A stretch of DNA of 64,000 nt from Paenibacillus odorifer. Lineage in GTDB: Bacteria > Bacillota > Bacilli > Paenibacillales > Paenibacillaceae. The translations under genes were made by a program, and so were the position numbers. The notes beneath the pieces are model-generated. The model ran no database searches. It worked only from the letters and a program-made list of their open reading frames with translations, and had not been told where the DNA came from. The stretch is from NCBI RefSeq assembly GCF_000758725.1, contig NZ_CP009428.1:5890001-5954000 (forward strand), in the 5' to 3' direction. Positions 1 through 8,140 of this stretch are shown piece after piece (within the stretch, counting starts at the first letter, position 1; the number at the start of each line of letters is the position of its first letter).

Positions 1-1043
1 AAAGGAACTCCAGCCCAGCGGAAGTTATCTACAAATACACGGGCAGCAAAATACGTCTCTGTATTCGACTCAGGATCAACCTTATCTTCCTGACGGTAAG
101 CAGGAAGGGTTTTGCCTTGGTGTAGTCCTTGAATATATTGTGCTCTTACGACATTCTCACGAACCTCATCAGATGTCGCATAAGGACGAAGGGAACGAAG
201 TACCTTCACTTTCTCATCACGAATATCTTCTGCGAGCAGACGGCTTGGTGGTTCCATTGCAATCATAGTCAGCAGTTGCAGTATATGATTCTGGCCCATG
301 TCCCGTAAGGCTCCCGCATGGTCATAGTAACCACCGCGTTCTTCTACACCTACGGTTTCGCCAAGTGTAATTTGAATATTGGCAATATGTTTATTATTCC
401 AGAGCGGTTCGAAAAAAGCATTAGCAAAACGAATCACTTCGATATTCTGTACCATTTCTTTACCAAGATAGTGGTCAATCCGGTAAATTTCCTCTTCTTT
501 GAAGACCTGACGAATCTGTTCGTTCAGCTGTTCAGCCGACTCCAGATTATAGCCAAAAGGCTTCTCAATTACGAGGCGATTCCAACCCGTACTATCCAGC
601 ATCCCACCAGCTTTAAGGTTGAAGGAGACACTGCCGAATAATTCAGGCGCCAGCGCAAGATAGAACATCCGATTGCCCGGAATACTGAATTTCTCTTCAA
701 GAACTTCAGTTTGTGCTCTTAGCTCGCGGAAACCATCAATATTGTTTATGTCCAGAGATTTGTATTCGAAATGCTGTACAAATTCATTCCATTCGCTCTC
801 TTCTCCCGCTTTGTAACGGCAGAATTCAAGGATGGATTCCTTCACATCACTTCTAAATTCTTCCTGAGTACGCGGGCGCCGCGCCACGCCAATTACCGCA
901 AAATCTTGTGCCAGCTTACCTTCACGGTACAAGCTGTAAATCGCCGGGAAAAGCTTACGCCGGGCTAAGTCTCCGGTTGCCCCAAAGATAAAAAAGACAG
1001 CACCGGGTGTGTGCAGTGCATCAAGGGTTTGATTTTCAGCCAT
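1..1043 (-). CDS. zwf: Glucose-6-phosphate 1-dehydrogenase, C-terminus cut by window edge
   Basis: This enzyme oxidises glucose-6-phosphate with NADP+ as the entry step of the oxidative pentose phosphate pathway in the cytosol. The visible 347 residues carry the Rossmann motif GATGDLARRK (residues 21-30), the EKPFG motif (about 160-164) and the catalytic signature RIDHYLGKEMVQN (188-200). The family is about 500 residues, so roughly the last third lies outside the window. The ATG at 1043 gives the usual N-terminus; a GAGGAG lies very close in front of it (2 bases), so spacing is tight. A possible extended -10 (TGCTAAAAT) is seen about 70 bases upstream. It is the first gene of its own unit; the downstream neighbour is not visible. 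Confidence 0.97.
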   Translation of the reverse strand, partial: MAENQTLDALHTPGAVFFIFGATGDLARRKLFPAIYSLYREGKLAQDFAVIGVARRPRTQEEFRSDVKESILEFCRYKAGEESEWNEFVQHFEYKSLDINNIDGFRELRAQTEVLEEKFSIPGNRMFYLALAPELFGSVSFNLKAGGMLDSTGWNRLVIEKPFGYNLESAEQLNEQIRQVFKEEEIYRIDHYLGKEMVQNIEVIRFANAFFEPLWNNKHIANIQITLGETVGVEERGGYYDHAGALRDMGQNHILQLLTMIAMEPPSRLLAEDIRDEKVKVLRSLRPYATSDEVRENVVRAQYIQGLHQGKTLPAYRQEDKVDPESNTETYFAARVFVDNFRWAGVP

Positions 1044-1248
1044 GGCTCCTCATCTTTCTGTATGTAATATAGTTTATTGACATGCTCAGCGTCGATACTA
1101 ACATAAGGTGAATAACGACGTTATGTCATTTTAGCATATTCCTAAAAAGGATGCTATCACATTCCTGACAAATACTCTCGGGATTTCGCAAATTTCAATT
1201 AATATTTCTTATTATTAACTATATCTGCGCTTATATAAGAGAAAAATG

Positions 1249-2064
1249 TCAATATTCGATGGTTATTAAAGGAAAGCCTATAGTTACGCGGTTTGTCCCC
1301 TTCTGATCTTCATGATGCACTGCGATTTGGGCAGAAACTGACTGATTTCCACTCATCACAGAGCGATTCAAATTAGGAATCGAGTACGTACGGCTAACCG
1401 TTGAGATATCCTTGTAGCTTTCTCCTCCGGTCACAGCTTCAAACCGGTCATGCATCAATGACTCCGTCTGTGCTAGAACTATTTCAGGTGCTCCCTGTTC
1501 TTGCGCGCTTCCTTGAAGGGATACATTCCATTCGGCCTTAATTTTATTCTGTTCAAGAATCATACTTACTTCACGAGCAGCCGCTTGAAAGCCAGCTTCA
1601 TTTTGCAGATCAGCCGTATCTAACGTTACAATCACATAACTGTTTCCTGCACTAAGCTCACTCCAAAATAAGGAGAGCCGCGATTCATATGGTTTTGCAG
1701 CTTCTGTACGATAAGTCATATGTCCATCTTCCTCAGTACCTGACGGTACATTCAATCCGAGACTTGTGCTTAGCTTAGTAACTTCGGCAGACAGGTCTGC
1801 GTAATTGCTGCTTTCTCCCTGCCACTTTAACACTAAACGCAGCGGTGAACCAGAAACGGTTGTTTCTTTTCCGAGATCTATTAAACTCACAAGAGCATGA
1901 TTCAGTTCGGCTCCTGTTGAAGCTTGATTAACGCCCTCATCAAGAACGGTTGAATTCGCTTTAACACTTTGCAGATTAACTAGCAGAGCCGCAGCACAGC
2001 ACACGATTATCATTATAAAAAAAGTCCCTTTTTTTGTTCCGTTGTTCAGCTTCATCTTCCGCAT
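1249..2064 (-). CDS. ywmB: YwmB-family secreted or membrane-anchored protein
   Basis: A 271-residue protein with a basic N-terminus and one hydrophobic stretch (about residues 14-36) that looks like a signal peptide or membrane anchor. The rest is soluble and ends in the strand-like tail VTIGFPLITIEY, which is typical of YwmB-like proteins (annotated elsewhere as TATA-box-binding-protein-fold). The molecular role of the family is unknown to me. It is a single gene between zwf and the lia block; the strong hairpin at 2221-2251 separates it from liaR upstream. Two ATGs (MRKMKLN) are possible starts. Assignment rests on overall resemblance from memory, not on a search. Confidence 0.7.
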   Translation of the reverse strand: MRKMKLNNGTKKGTFFIMIIVCCAAALLVNLQSVKANSTVLDEGVNQASTGAELNHALVSLIDLGKETTVSGSPLRLVLKWQGESSNYADLSAEVTKLSTSLGLNVPSGTEEDGHMTYRTEAAKPYESRLSLFWSELSAGNSYVIVTLDTADLQNEAGFQAAAREVSMILEQNKIKAEWNVSLQGSAQEQGAPEIVLAQTESLMHDRFEAVTGGESYKDISTVSRTYSIPNLNRSVMSGNQSVSAQIAVHHEDQKGTNRVTIGFPLITIEY

Positions 2065-2220
2065 ATGTCATTCTCCCTTCGAACCTCTCTAGCAATCTAC
2101 TAGACAGTATGTTCGAATTAGGAGATTCTATACCTGAAATATTCCCACAAAGAGAGGGATTTGCTTCAATGCGTACTCAGATACTTTGCGGAGGCCCCAA
2201 AACTACTTTCTTATATTATA

Positions 2221-2251
2221 AAAAAAGACTGAAGCAGAGGCTTCAGTCCTT
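2221..2251 (-). terminator. Rho-independent terminator after liaR
   Basis: Perfect 9-bp stem GACTGAAGC/GCTTCAGTC with a 4-base loop; on the minus strand it is followed by seven T. It lies just past the liaR stop codon. Confidence 0.9.
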
Positions 2252-2256
2252 TGTTG

Positions 2257-2910
2257 TTATTCAGCTAGTCCATTTTTATATGCATAAATTGCTGCTTGGG
2301 TCCGGTCTTCCACGCCCAGCTTCGCGAGAATATTCGTCACATGAAATTTCACAGTTTTGATTCCAATAATTAGTTGATCGGCAATATCCTGATTGGATTT
2401 ACCTTGCGCCAACAGACGTAATACTTCCATCTCGCGCTCCGTAAGCTCTTTATAAGCAGGTGATTCTCCTTTTGCATTGTTTCGAAAACGGTTCATCATT
2501 TTAGAGGCCACCTGTGACTCAAGCACGGACTGTCCTCTTGCCGCAGCGCGGATCGCATCCGCCACTTCACTAGCCCGCGAAGTCTTCAGCAGATAACTAA
2601 AGGCGCCCGCTTCAATAACAGGATACATCTTTTCATCGTCCAAATAGCTTGTAAGAACAATAACTTTGATTTCTGGGTACTGCTTCATCAGCTGTTTAGT
2701 CGTTTCTATGCCATCCATCCCATCCATTACGAGATCCATTAAGACCACATCGGGATTGTACTCTTGAGCCAGCCGAATGCCTTCTTCTCCACTTCCAGCT
2801 TCACCTACGACCTCAATTCCATCCTCGGTACCTAAAACTGCTGCTAGCCCGATCCGTACCATTTCATGATCATCTACGAGTAGTACTTTAATTGCTTCCT
2901 CCATCTCCAT
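2257..2910 (-). CDS. liaR: LiaR-like response regulator (NarL/LuxR family)
   Basis: Cytosolic response regulator of 217 residues that pairs with the kinase encoded directly upstream. The receiver domain (residues 7-125) has the acidic pair DD (13-14), the phospho-acceptor Asp59 in VLMDLVMDG and the conserved Lys in LLKTS. A LuxR-type helix-turn-helix (about 150-213) contains LTEREMEVLRLLAQGKSNQD. An AGGAGG overlapping the end of liaS sets the ATG at 2910. Gene order liaF-liaS-liaR matches the Bacillus cell-envelope stress system responding to lipid-II-interfering antibiotics; that the trigger is the same here is inference. Last gene of its transcript. Confidence 0.92.
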   Translation of the reverse strand: MEMEEAIKVLLVDDHEMVRIGLAAVLGTEDGIEVVGEAGSGEEGIRLAQEYNPDVVLMDLVMDGMDGIETTKQLMKQYPEIKVIVLTSYLDDEKMYPVIEAGAFSYLLKTSRASEVADAIRAAARGQSVLESQVASKMMNRFRNNAKGESPAYKELTEREMEVLRLLAQGKSNQDIADQLIIGIKTVKFHVTNILAKLGVEDRTQAAIYAYKNGLAE

Positions 2911-2928
2911 GGTTACTCTTTCCTCCTA

Positions 2929-3963
2929 TTATTCATTGACTAACGGAACGGTAATTTCAATACGCATCCCTTTACCCGGAGCGGTAATGAACTGAATGGA
3001 GCCTCCGATTTCATTAATCCGCTCCTGCATGTTCGACAAACCATAGGAAGCTTGTTTGGTGTCGTCCATCTCAAAGCCGATCCCATCATCACGCAACGTC
3101 AAGCGAACTGTATCTCCCCGTCTATGCAGCCGAATTTCCATTTTTTCTGCTTTCGCATGGCGAAGTGTATTAGAAATCGCCTCTTGGACGATACGGAACA
3201 AGTGATTCTCTACCCCTTTTAACAGCTGCACATCAGGGTCCATCTCAAATACAATTTCGATCGGTACCTTGACCTTAAGCTCCTTGATCAATTCCTGCAG
3301 ACCTTGTTCGAGGCCCTTTCCTTCCAAATAAACAGGTCTCAAATGCAGCAGCAATGCCCTCATCTCCGATTGGGCTACGGCAGACATTTCTTCTATAAGC
3401 GCAATTTGCCGCTGGGCTTTATCGAAATCCTTCTCCAACGTCCGGCCTACCGCCGTGGCAGTCATGGAGATTGCAAATAGCTGCTGGGAAACAGCGTCGT
3501 GTAGTTCACGCGCAAGCCGCTGCCGTTCCTCCATAATAGCAGATACCCGCGCCTGCTCCGCAAGCTTCGCGTTATTCGTGGACAACCGCTGCAGCGTCGT
3601 CACTTGATTCTCCCATTTGCCGCTAATCCGGCCAAGCTGTTCTCCGAGCCTTCCCAGCTCATCATCACCTAGATCCGGCATGGACAGCGTCAAATTTCCC
3701 TTTTCCCATAATACGAGGGTCTGCCTAAGACGTTCCAACTGCCGCTTCACACGAAAGCTCTGATAAAAGCCATAACCAATCCCAAAGCCCATAGGCAGAA
3801 GAATTAGGGTAACGGCTGTCCGCACGCCAAATTTCCAGCTTTCAAAAGGCTTCAAATAGCCATATGTATACATGACATACATTATCACAAGCAGCATGAC
3901 AAAAGAGAACAGAGCCCCCTCACCCATGCTGCGTGATATCATGTTTTTGTTCTTTTTTTCCAT
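2929..3963 (-). CDS. liaS: LiaS-like sensor histidine kinase
   Basis: Membrane histidine kinase of 344 residues. Two transmembrane helices (about 17-35 and 46-66) are separated by only about ten residues, so it is an intramembrane-sensing type without a real external sensor domain. A HAMP-like linker is followed by the HisKA_3 motif EERQRLARELHDAVSQQLF with the phospho-accepting His, then a HATPase domain with the N-box NTLRHAKA and DDGIGF. It sits between liaF and liaR, 18 bases before liaR. In the family, LiaF inhibits this kinase in the absence of envelope damage. Confidence 0.93.
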   Translation of the reverse strand: MEKKNKNMISRSMGEGALFSFVMLLVIMYVMYTYGYLKPFESWKFGVRTAVTLILLPMGFGIGYGFYQSFRVKRQLERLRQTLVLWEKGNLTLSMPDLGDDELGRLGEQLGRISGKWENQVTTLQRLSTNNAKLAEQARVSAIMEERQRLARELHDAVSQQLFAISMTATAVGRTLEKDFDKAQRQIALIEEMSAVAQSEMRALLLHLRPVYLEGKGLEQGLQELIKELKVKVPIEIVFEMDPDVQLLKGVENHLFRIVQEAISNTLRHAKAEKMEIRLHRRGDTVRLTLRDDGIGFEMDDTKQASYGLSNMQERINEIGGSIQFITAPGKGMRIEITVPLVNE

Positions 3964-3993
3964 ACGGGGACTCTCCCTTCTCTATCAAGCTTA

Positions 3994-4641
3994 TCAGGAT
4001 AAACGTACATCTAGATCTCCCATTAAATAAGAAACACTAAATTTCACTTTGTATTCACTGCTGTCATAATTGGCTGATTTCCAATTCAGACGGTTTAACA
4101 TTCCTGTATCCCGCTGGTTGCCGAATTCAATGGACCCAAAGAGCACAAAAGCTTCAATTTCCACGCCGTAATCATCGGACAGGTTAATGTCCATATCGCC
4201 AAAAATCCCTTGAAACAGCATGACCGTTTCCTTATGATCCGCCATAGCTAATGAAAGATCCACATCGGCCTCACCCAGTACATGCCAAGAGCTAAGGCTG
4301 TGCATCACCCAAGGTGAGCGGTCCCAGTCAAATCTGGATGAAAAGTTCTGCTTCTGCATAAACCCTTCCTTGCGCTGCACTCTTTTGGATTTGGTGAAAA
4401 ACATCCCAAGTGAGATTAAGCAAATCCCCAGCACGAGCACCAAATGGTCCAGCAAAAGCAATACAGCACCTATCCCGAGCAGTTTATAGCCCTGCTTTAC
4501 TTTGCCTGATGTCGTACGGTAGACGCCCAGCAGCAGGAACAGAAGCGCGACAATGGAGAAAAAGCCGAGCCATCTACCAAAAATCATCATGCAGCCAACA
4601 GCAATCAGTCCGATGGCAATCAAACGGTTTCGTTTATCCAT
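3994..4641 (-). CDS. liaF: LiaF-like membrane regulator
   Basis: Predicted inhibitor of the LiaS kinase, 215 residues. The N-terminal half has four hydrophobic helices in the first ~90 residues (the shared LiaI/LiaF-type membrane region), followed by a soluble domain of beta strands (cell-wall-active antibiotic response family) ending SVSYLMGDLDVRLS. I chose the ATG at 4641 (MDKRNRL) because AGGAGG lies 7 bases before it; the further upstream Met has no such site. A perfect hairpin lies directly in front of that ribosome-binding site. First gene of liaFSR. Confidence 0.9.
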   Translation of the reverse strand: MDKRNRLIAIGLIAVGCMMIFGRWLGFFSIVALLFLLLGVYRTTSGKVKQGYKLLGIGAVLLLLDHLVLVLGICLISLGMFFTKSKRVQRKEGFMQKQNFSSRFDWDRSPWVMHSLSSWHVLGEADVDLSLAMADHKETVMLFQGIFGDMDINLSDDYGVEIEAFVLFGSIEFGNQRDTGMLNRLNWKSANYDSSEYKVKFSVSYLMGDLDVRLS

Positions 4642-4656
4642 TTCGCACCTCCTAAA

Positions 4657-4675
4657 AGTTTTGCGAAGCAAAACT
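4657..4675 (-). promoter_or_regulatory. 5'-UTR hairpin immediately before the liaF ribosome-binding site
   Basis: Perfect 8-bp stem AGTTTTGC/GCAAAACT with loop of three, followed within three bases by the AGGAGG of liaF. It lacks the position and T-tract of a terminator. Probably an mRNA-stability or translation-control structure; role unproven. Confidence 0.6.
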
Positions 4676-4729
4676 CATTTTATATCGGATAGATATCCGT
4701 CACTATGAGGAATATTATCACCGTTAAAT

Positions 4730-4735
4730 ATTATA
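4730..4735 (-). promoter_or_regulatory. Possible extended -10 promoter for liaFSR
   Basis: On the minus strand TGC-TATAAT reads as an extended -10 just downstream of the hairpin that ends the psp part. The region 17 bases upstream is not a good -35. It would allow liaFSR to be made separately from the inducible genes upstream. Confidence 0.45.
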
Positions 4736-4750
4736 GCAAGCCGCTATAAA

Positions 4751-4794
4751 AGCCATATCGGTATGGAGATCCATACCGTATGGCTTCTTCTTGT
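4751..4794 (-). terminator. Terminator between liaH/pspA and liaF
   Basis: Long near-perfect stem: AAGCCATA-CGGTATGG pairs across a four-base loop with its complement and is followed on the minus strand by TTTTAT. It separates the psp genes from liaFSR and may allow partial read-through. Confidence 0.8.
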
Positions 4795-4832
4795 CCAGCA
4801 TATCATATCCGTCCAAGTTTTAGGAACAGGAT

Positions 4833-5537
4833 TTATTGTTCTTTTTTGTTTAGAGAAGGAGCCGCAGGTGTATCATTCAGCTTGTTTTTCAGTAGCGCCA
4901 ATTGCTCATCCACTTTCAGTTGCTTCTCAACATCAACGGGTTTGCTATAAGCAGCGGATGGGCTGTAAGGTGCACGCATTACATCTGCTTCAGCCTCAAG
5001 CTGCATAATTTTCTCTTCCATCCGGTGGAATCCGAGTGATGCACTGCCACTTTCAATGGAATGTACACTGCTGATTTGCGACATTTGTTTTTTGGCTTTA
5101 GCCATTTGAGCACGGGATACAAGCTCATTACGTTTGTTGCGCAGCTTGTAGAACTCATCCTTCATGTCATGCAGTTGTTGCACCAATTCCTTAGCGTGTA
5201 CTTCAGCTTGTGCGTGAAGATCACTGTATTCCACTTGCTTTTGGTCAAAGTAGATTTTTTCTTCCAACAGCTTGCGAGTTACTTCTTCTTGGCCATTTTT
5301 CAGTGCCAGTTCAGCTTGTGATCCACGTTGTGCAGACATTTTTGCTGCTTCTTCCACACGTTGCTTCATACGGCGTTCGTTAGCCATTTGTTTAGCAACT
5401 GTTACTTCCGCTTCGTGAATCTCAGCCTCCATATCGCGCAGATATTGGTTAAGCATTACAATTGGGTCCTCTACCTTATCCAACAAGTCATTTACCGACG
5501 CTTTTGTCATATCTTTAATTCTTTGAAATACTCCCAT
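4833..5537 (-). CDS. liaH: PspA/IM30 family protein, LiaH-like
   Basis: A 234-residue, almost fully helical coiled-coil protein without signal peptide, of the PspA/IM30/ESCRT-III-like superfamily that assembles on the inner face of the stressed membrane. It starts MGVFQRIKDMTKASVNDLLDK, the amphipathic N-terminal helix of the family, and has the usual length. It begins 3 bases after the PspC gene, with a GGGGAA site embedded in the end of that gene, so the two are co-expressed. It is the second PspA paralogue in this operon; the other is at 6013-6690. Which of the two does the LiaH job is not decided by sequence alone. Confidence 0.9.
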   Translation of the reverse strand: MGVFQRIKDMTKASVNDLLDKVEDPIVMLNQYLRDMEAEIHEAEVTVAKQMANERRMKQRVEEAAKMSAQRGSQAELALKNGQEEVTRKLLEEKIYFDQKQVEYSDLHAQAEVHAKELVQQLHDMKDEFYKLRNKRNELVSRAQMAKAKKQMSQISSVHSIESGSASLGFHRMEEKIMQLEAEADVMRAPYSPSAAYSKPVDVEKQLKVDEQLALLKNKLNDTPAAPSLNKKEQ

Positions 5538-5540
5538 GAT

Positions 5541-6008
5541 TTACAATTCCCCTTTCTCATATTTAGACAGTTTTTGTTTGAGTTCTTCTACTTCTTTTTG
5601 CAAAGCCTTCTTCTCAATATCCTTCATCATCGCATCCAAACCGGAGTCCGGTGCGGAATAAGCGTTGTTCTTCTCAAAATTAGGATTGTAATTTGGCTGG
5701 CGTCCATAAGGTCCATATCCGCCAGTAGCTTGTGGTCCGTGTCCATGTTCCGGTCTGCCTGAGTAGGGTCCGCCGTATGGGCCACCCGGTGCCCCAGGCC
5801 CTGGTCCAAAAGGATTATAATGCGTCGGTTCCTTAGGAATGACCATTGCTGCAATGAAGTATACCGGAATCACCGCACCACCTGTGAACGGAATGCTGAC
5901 CAGTAATAGAATCCGGAATAACGTGGAATCAATACCGAGTGTCTCAGATAATCCACCTGCAAGACCCGTCATCACTTTATCTCTAGTTGAACGATACAAT
6001 CGACTCAT
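5541..6008 (-). CDS. PspC-domain membrane protein
   Basis: A 155-residue protein that begins with a PspC domain: MSRLYRSTRDKVMTGLAGGL followed by a hydrophobic pair of segments (about residues 27-62). A Pro/Gly/Tyr-rich linker (about 65-120) and a short C-terminal coiled coil ending KQKLSKYEKGEL follow. PspC proteins link membrane stress to PspA proteins. I chose the ATG at 6008 because AAAGGAG lies 7 bases in front; the longer reading overlaps the upstream gene. It is sandwiched between two PspA paralogues, 4 bases after one and 3 before the other. Confidence 0.88.
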   Translation of the reverse strand: MSRLYRSTRDKVMTGLAGGLSETLGIDSTLFRILLLVSIPFTGGAVIPVYFIAAMVIPKEPTHYNPFGPGPGAPGGPYGGPYSGRPEHGHGPQATGGYGPYGRQPNYNPNFEKNNAYSAPDSGLDAMMKDIEKKALQKEVEELKQKLSKYEKGEL

Positions 6009-6012
6009 AGCG

Positions 6013-6690
6013 TTACTCCTTTCCACCATTGTTCAGTTTCTCCTTTAGGCGAGCCATTTCTCTTTCGAGTACGGTCGCTACGGTCTCACCCGCTTGCACC
6101 GCATATTCCTGTCCCATGCGCCGCAAATCACGCAAGCTCTTTGCTTCTAATTCCCAATCCGACATCTGATCCTCCAGACGACCGAACATTTTGGGAACAT
6201 CACCACCATTGCCATAAGCACTGGCTCTTTGATTCATGCGTTGCTGCAATCGCAGCGACTCCATTCGTGCCGAATAATACTGACGTTTGCTGTACACCGT
6301 TTGATACTCTATTTTCAGCTCATTCAGCTGTGCTTCAAGTTCAAACAAGGATTGCTTGCTCTGTTCTAACAGCCCGCTGTATTGCTCCAGTTTTTCCTCG
6401 TGAATGATCTTTTCTTGTAAAGCCAGCTTCGCGAGATGATCCTCGCCTGCTTTCAGTGCCAACAACGCCTGTTCTTCACGTTTGTTTCTCATGGCAGTTG
6501 CTTGGTTCACTTGCTGCTGCAATTGCTTCGTGTGGGAAGCATATTGCTGGTACAGCCTTTCAGCTTCACTGATTTCCTCACGGGTTGAATGTAGAAATTG
6601 ATCAATTAGTTTCACGGGATCTTGGCTTTGCTCCAGACGTTCATTTAGATTAGCTACAGTAATATCCCTCATGCGACGAAAAACACTCAT
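6013..6690 (-). CDS. PspA/IM30 family protein (first paralogue)
   Basis: A 225-residue helical protein of the PspA/IM30 superfamily starting MSVFRRMRDITVANLNERLE and continuing as heptad-rich coiled coil to the end. It is about as long as the second paralogue at 4833-5537 but clearly diverged from it. GGAG sites precede the ATG. Predicted cytosolic, membrane-surface binding under envelope stress. It is the second gene of the inducible part of the lia/psp operon, after the small LiaI-like membrane protein. Confidence 0.9.
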   Translation of the reverse strand: MSVFRRMRDITVANLNERLEQSQDPVKLIDQFLHSTREEISEAERLYQQYASHTKQLQQQVNQATAMRNKREEQALLALKAGEDHLAKLALQEKIIHEEKLEQYSGLLEQSKQSLFELEAQLNELKIEYQTVYSKRQYYSARMESLRLQQRMNQRASAYGNGGDVPKMFGRLEDQMSDWELEAKSLRDLRRMGQEYAVQAGETVATVLEREMARLKEKLNNGGKE

Positions 6691-6734
6691 GATCTCCTGC
6701 TCCCTCCCTGCTTCTTGTTTAAGTACATTGCTTC

Positions 6735-7040
6735 TTAATAAGTACCATTATTACTTCTGCCTTTTAATGCTGATACGCCCCAGACGATCAACGCCACTCC
6801 TAGAAGTGGTCCAATGATCCAGGAAAGCTTCGCGATCAGGGACATCACACCAATGAACATCAGTACCCAACCGATAATCTTGCGTCCGCTCTTAATCCCG
6901 TAGTACCCGAGAACAACCAGCAATACCGGGAAAAGTAATCTGAACATTCCGTGGATCAGAGGAAGCGCAATGCCGAGCAGCATAACCGCACCAATCACAA
7001 TCAGTACAACCGCTAATCCGTTTCCTTGTCTTCTTTGCAT
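6735..7040 (-). CDS. LiaI-like small membrane protein
   Basis: A 101-residue protein made of about four hydrophobic segments (residues 9-27, 32-48, 54-70, 73-90) with short basic turns, the same membrane layout as the N-terminal part of LiaF and of LiaI. In Bacillus LiaI anchors LiaH/PspA to the membrane; that role here is inferred from position, as it is the first gene of the operon and directly precedes the PspA genes. GGCGGTGAG lies before the ATG. Confidence 0.75.
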   Translation of the reverse strand: MQRRQGNGLAVVLIVIGAVMLLGIALPLIHGMFRLLFPVLLVVLGYYGIKSGRKIIGWVLMFIGVMSLIAKLSWIIGPLLGVALIVWGVSALKGRSNNGTY

Positions 7041-7081
7041 TTTTTCTCACCGCCTTTCGTTGTCCTTAACCTTATAGCCTT

Positions 7082-7109
7082 ATTCTAGGGTAAATCGCAG
7101 ACTTTCAAA
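7082..7109 (-). promoter_or_regulatory. Candidate promoter of the lia/psp operon
   Basis: On the minus strand a -35 TTTGAA and -10 TAGAAT are separated by 16 bases, about 40 bases before the first gene. Moderate match to the sigma-A consensus, as expected for an activated promoter. Confidence 0.45.
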
Positions 7110-7141
7110 ACAGACCAACGACGGTTTTTCGTACTGGACCT

Positions 7142-7164
7142 TAGTCGAGGTAGCTGTACGACTA
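7142..7164. promoter_or_regulatory. Inverted repeat upstream of the lia/psp promoter
   Basis: TAGTCG and CGACTA are separated by 11 bases and centred about 45 bases upstream of the candidate -35. The spacing suits a dimeric activator such as LiaR. No direct proof; the match to a LiaR site is not claimed. Confidence 0.35.
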
Positions 7165-7456
7165 CAGACCACTGTTGGGCTAGTTGTAGGTCATAACCAA
7201 CCTTTTCACATATAAAAAGGGGATGCGCCCCCATCGAAAATTGAAAGGACACCACCCTATATAGGTGATGCCCTTTTGAGCTTTCCTTTAGGGTTAACTA
7301 TGTGGCTCTTTATCAAAAAACCTCGCTCCGTAATCTTTCAATAATAGTATTCTTAGATATGAAGTCCACTTTCAACTGTCTACTAAATAAAAATCTCGCT
7401 TTCGAATAAATCCCGAGAATGTATAATGATCAAATAAGAAACAAAGGAGAATTACT
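7165..7456. other. Divergent intergenic region between lia/psp and the Bce-like module
   Basis: No gene is seen. It holds an imperfect hairpin at about 7234-7276 (better paired on the minus strand through G-U pairs), and a TATAAT at 7422-7427 with a weak -35 (TTTCGA, 16 bases upstream) that could drive the response-regulator gene. AAAGGAG precedes the ATG at 7457. Confidence 0.5.
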
Positions 7457-8140
7457 ATGAACATACTGATCGTTGAGGACGACCGTAGTTTAAATAAAGG
7501 GATCGCTCTCACTCTTTCTCAAAACAATGTTGTGATCCATCAAGCCTACGATATTGCCGCGGCGGAGCATATCTTCGCAGTTAACCCTATTGATCTCATC
7601 ATTCTGGACATCAATCTGCCAGACGGCAGTGGGCTCGATTATTGCGAGCAACTTCGCAAGTCCTCACGCGTACCCATTATTTTCCTCACCGCCAATGATA
7701 TGGAGTCCGACATTATCACCGGTTTTGCATTGGGGGGCGATGACTATATCACCAAACCATTCAGCCTAATGGTGCTTCGCGCCAGAGTAATGGCAGTACT
7801 CAGAAGAACGGAATCGCAAGGGACTGGAAAAATAACATTGGGTCCGTTAGAACTCGATTTTGAGAAACTGGAGTACAGCAAAAACAAACAATCGCTCCAG
7901 CTGAGCAAAACTGAGCAAAAGCTGCTGCGGCTGCTGGTGACGAATACGGGCAATATTTTGACCCGAGAACAGCTGATAGACAAGATCTGGAGCAAGGATG
8001 CCGAATTTGTGGATGAAAACGCATTGACAGTAGCCATCAAACGGCTGCGTGCTAAACTTGAGGATGACCCGGCAGCGCCTAAATATATCAAGACCATTTA
8101 CGGACTTGGATACATGTGGACTGAAGGGCAAAAACCATGA
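7457..8140 (+). CDS. OmpR-family response regulator, BceR-like
   Basis: Two-component response regulator of 227 residues. The receiver domain has the acidic pair at 8-9, phospho-acceptor Asp51 in LIILDINLP and the Lys in ITKPF. A winged-helix DNA-binding domain follows (about 130-222) with LSKTEQKLLRLL and the C-terminal YIKTIYGLGYMW hairpin typical of OmpR regulators. Its stop overlaps the kinase start (ATGA), so they are translationally coupled. With the kinase, ATPase and FtsX permease it forms a module like those sensing peptide antibiotics; the actual ligand is unknown. Confidence 0.93.
   Translation: MNILIVEDDRSLNKGIALTLSQNNVVIHQAYDIAAAEHIFAVNPIDLIILDINLPDGSGLDYCEQLRKSSRVPIIFLTANDMESDIITGFALGGDDYITKPFSLMVLRARVMAVLRRTESQGTGKITLGPLELDFEKLEYSKNKQSLQLSKTEQKLLRLLVTNTGNILTREQLIDKIWSKDAEFVDENALTVAIKRLRAKLEDDPAAPKYIKTIYGLGYMWTEGQKP

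Noticed and set aside
2034..2360. 108-codon plus-strand frame
   Set aside because: It spans the ywmB start, a terminator and the liaR end on the opposite strand.
7234..7276. Hairpin as a functional terminator
   Set aside because: It has two mismatches on the plus strand and lies in a divergent region where no transcript should end; at most a remnant.
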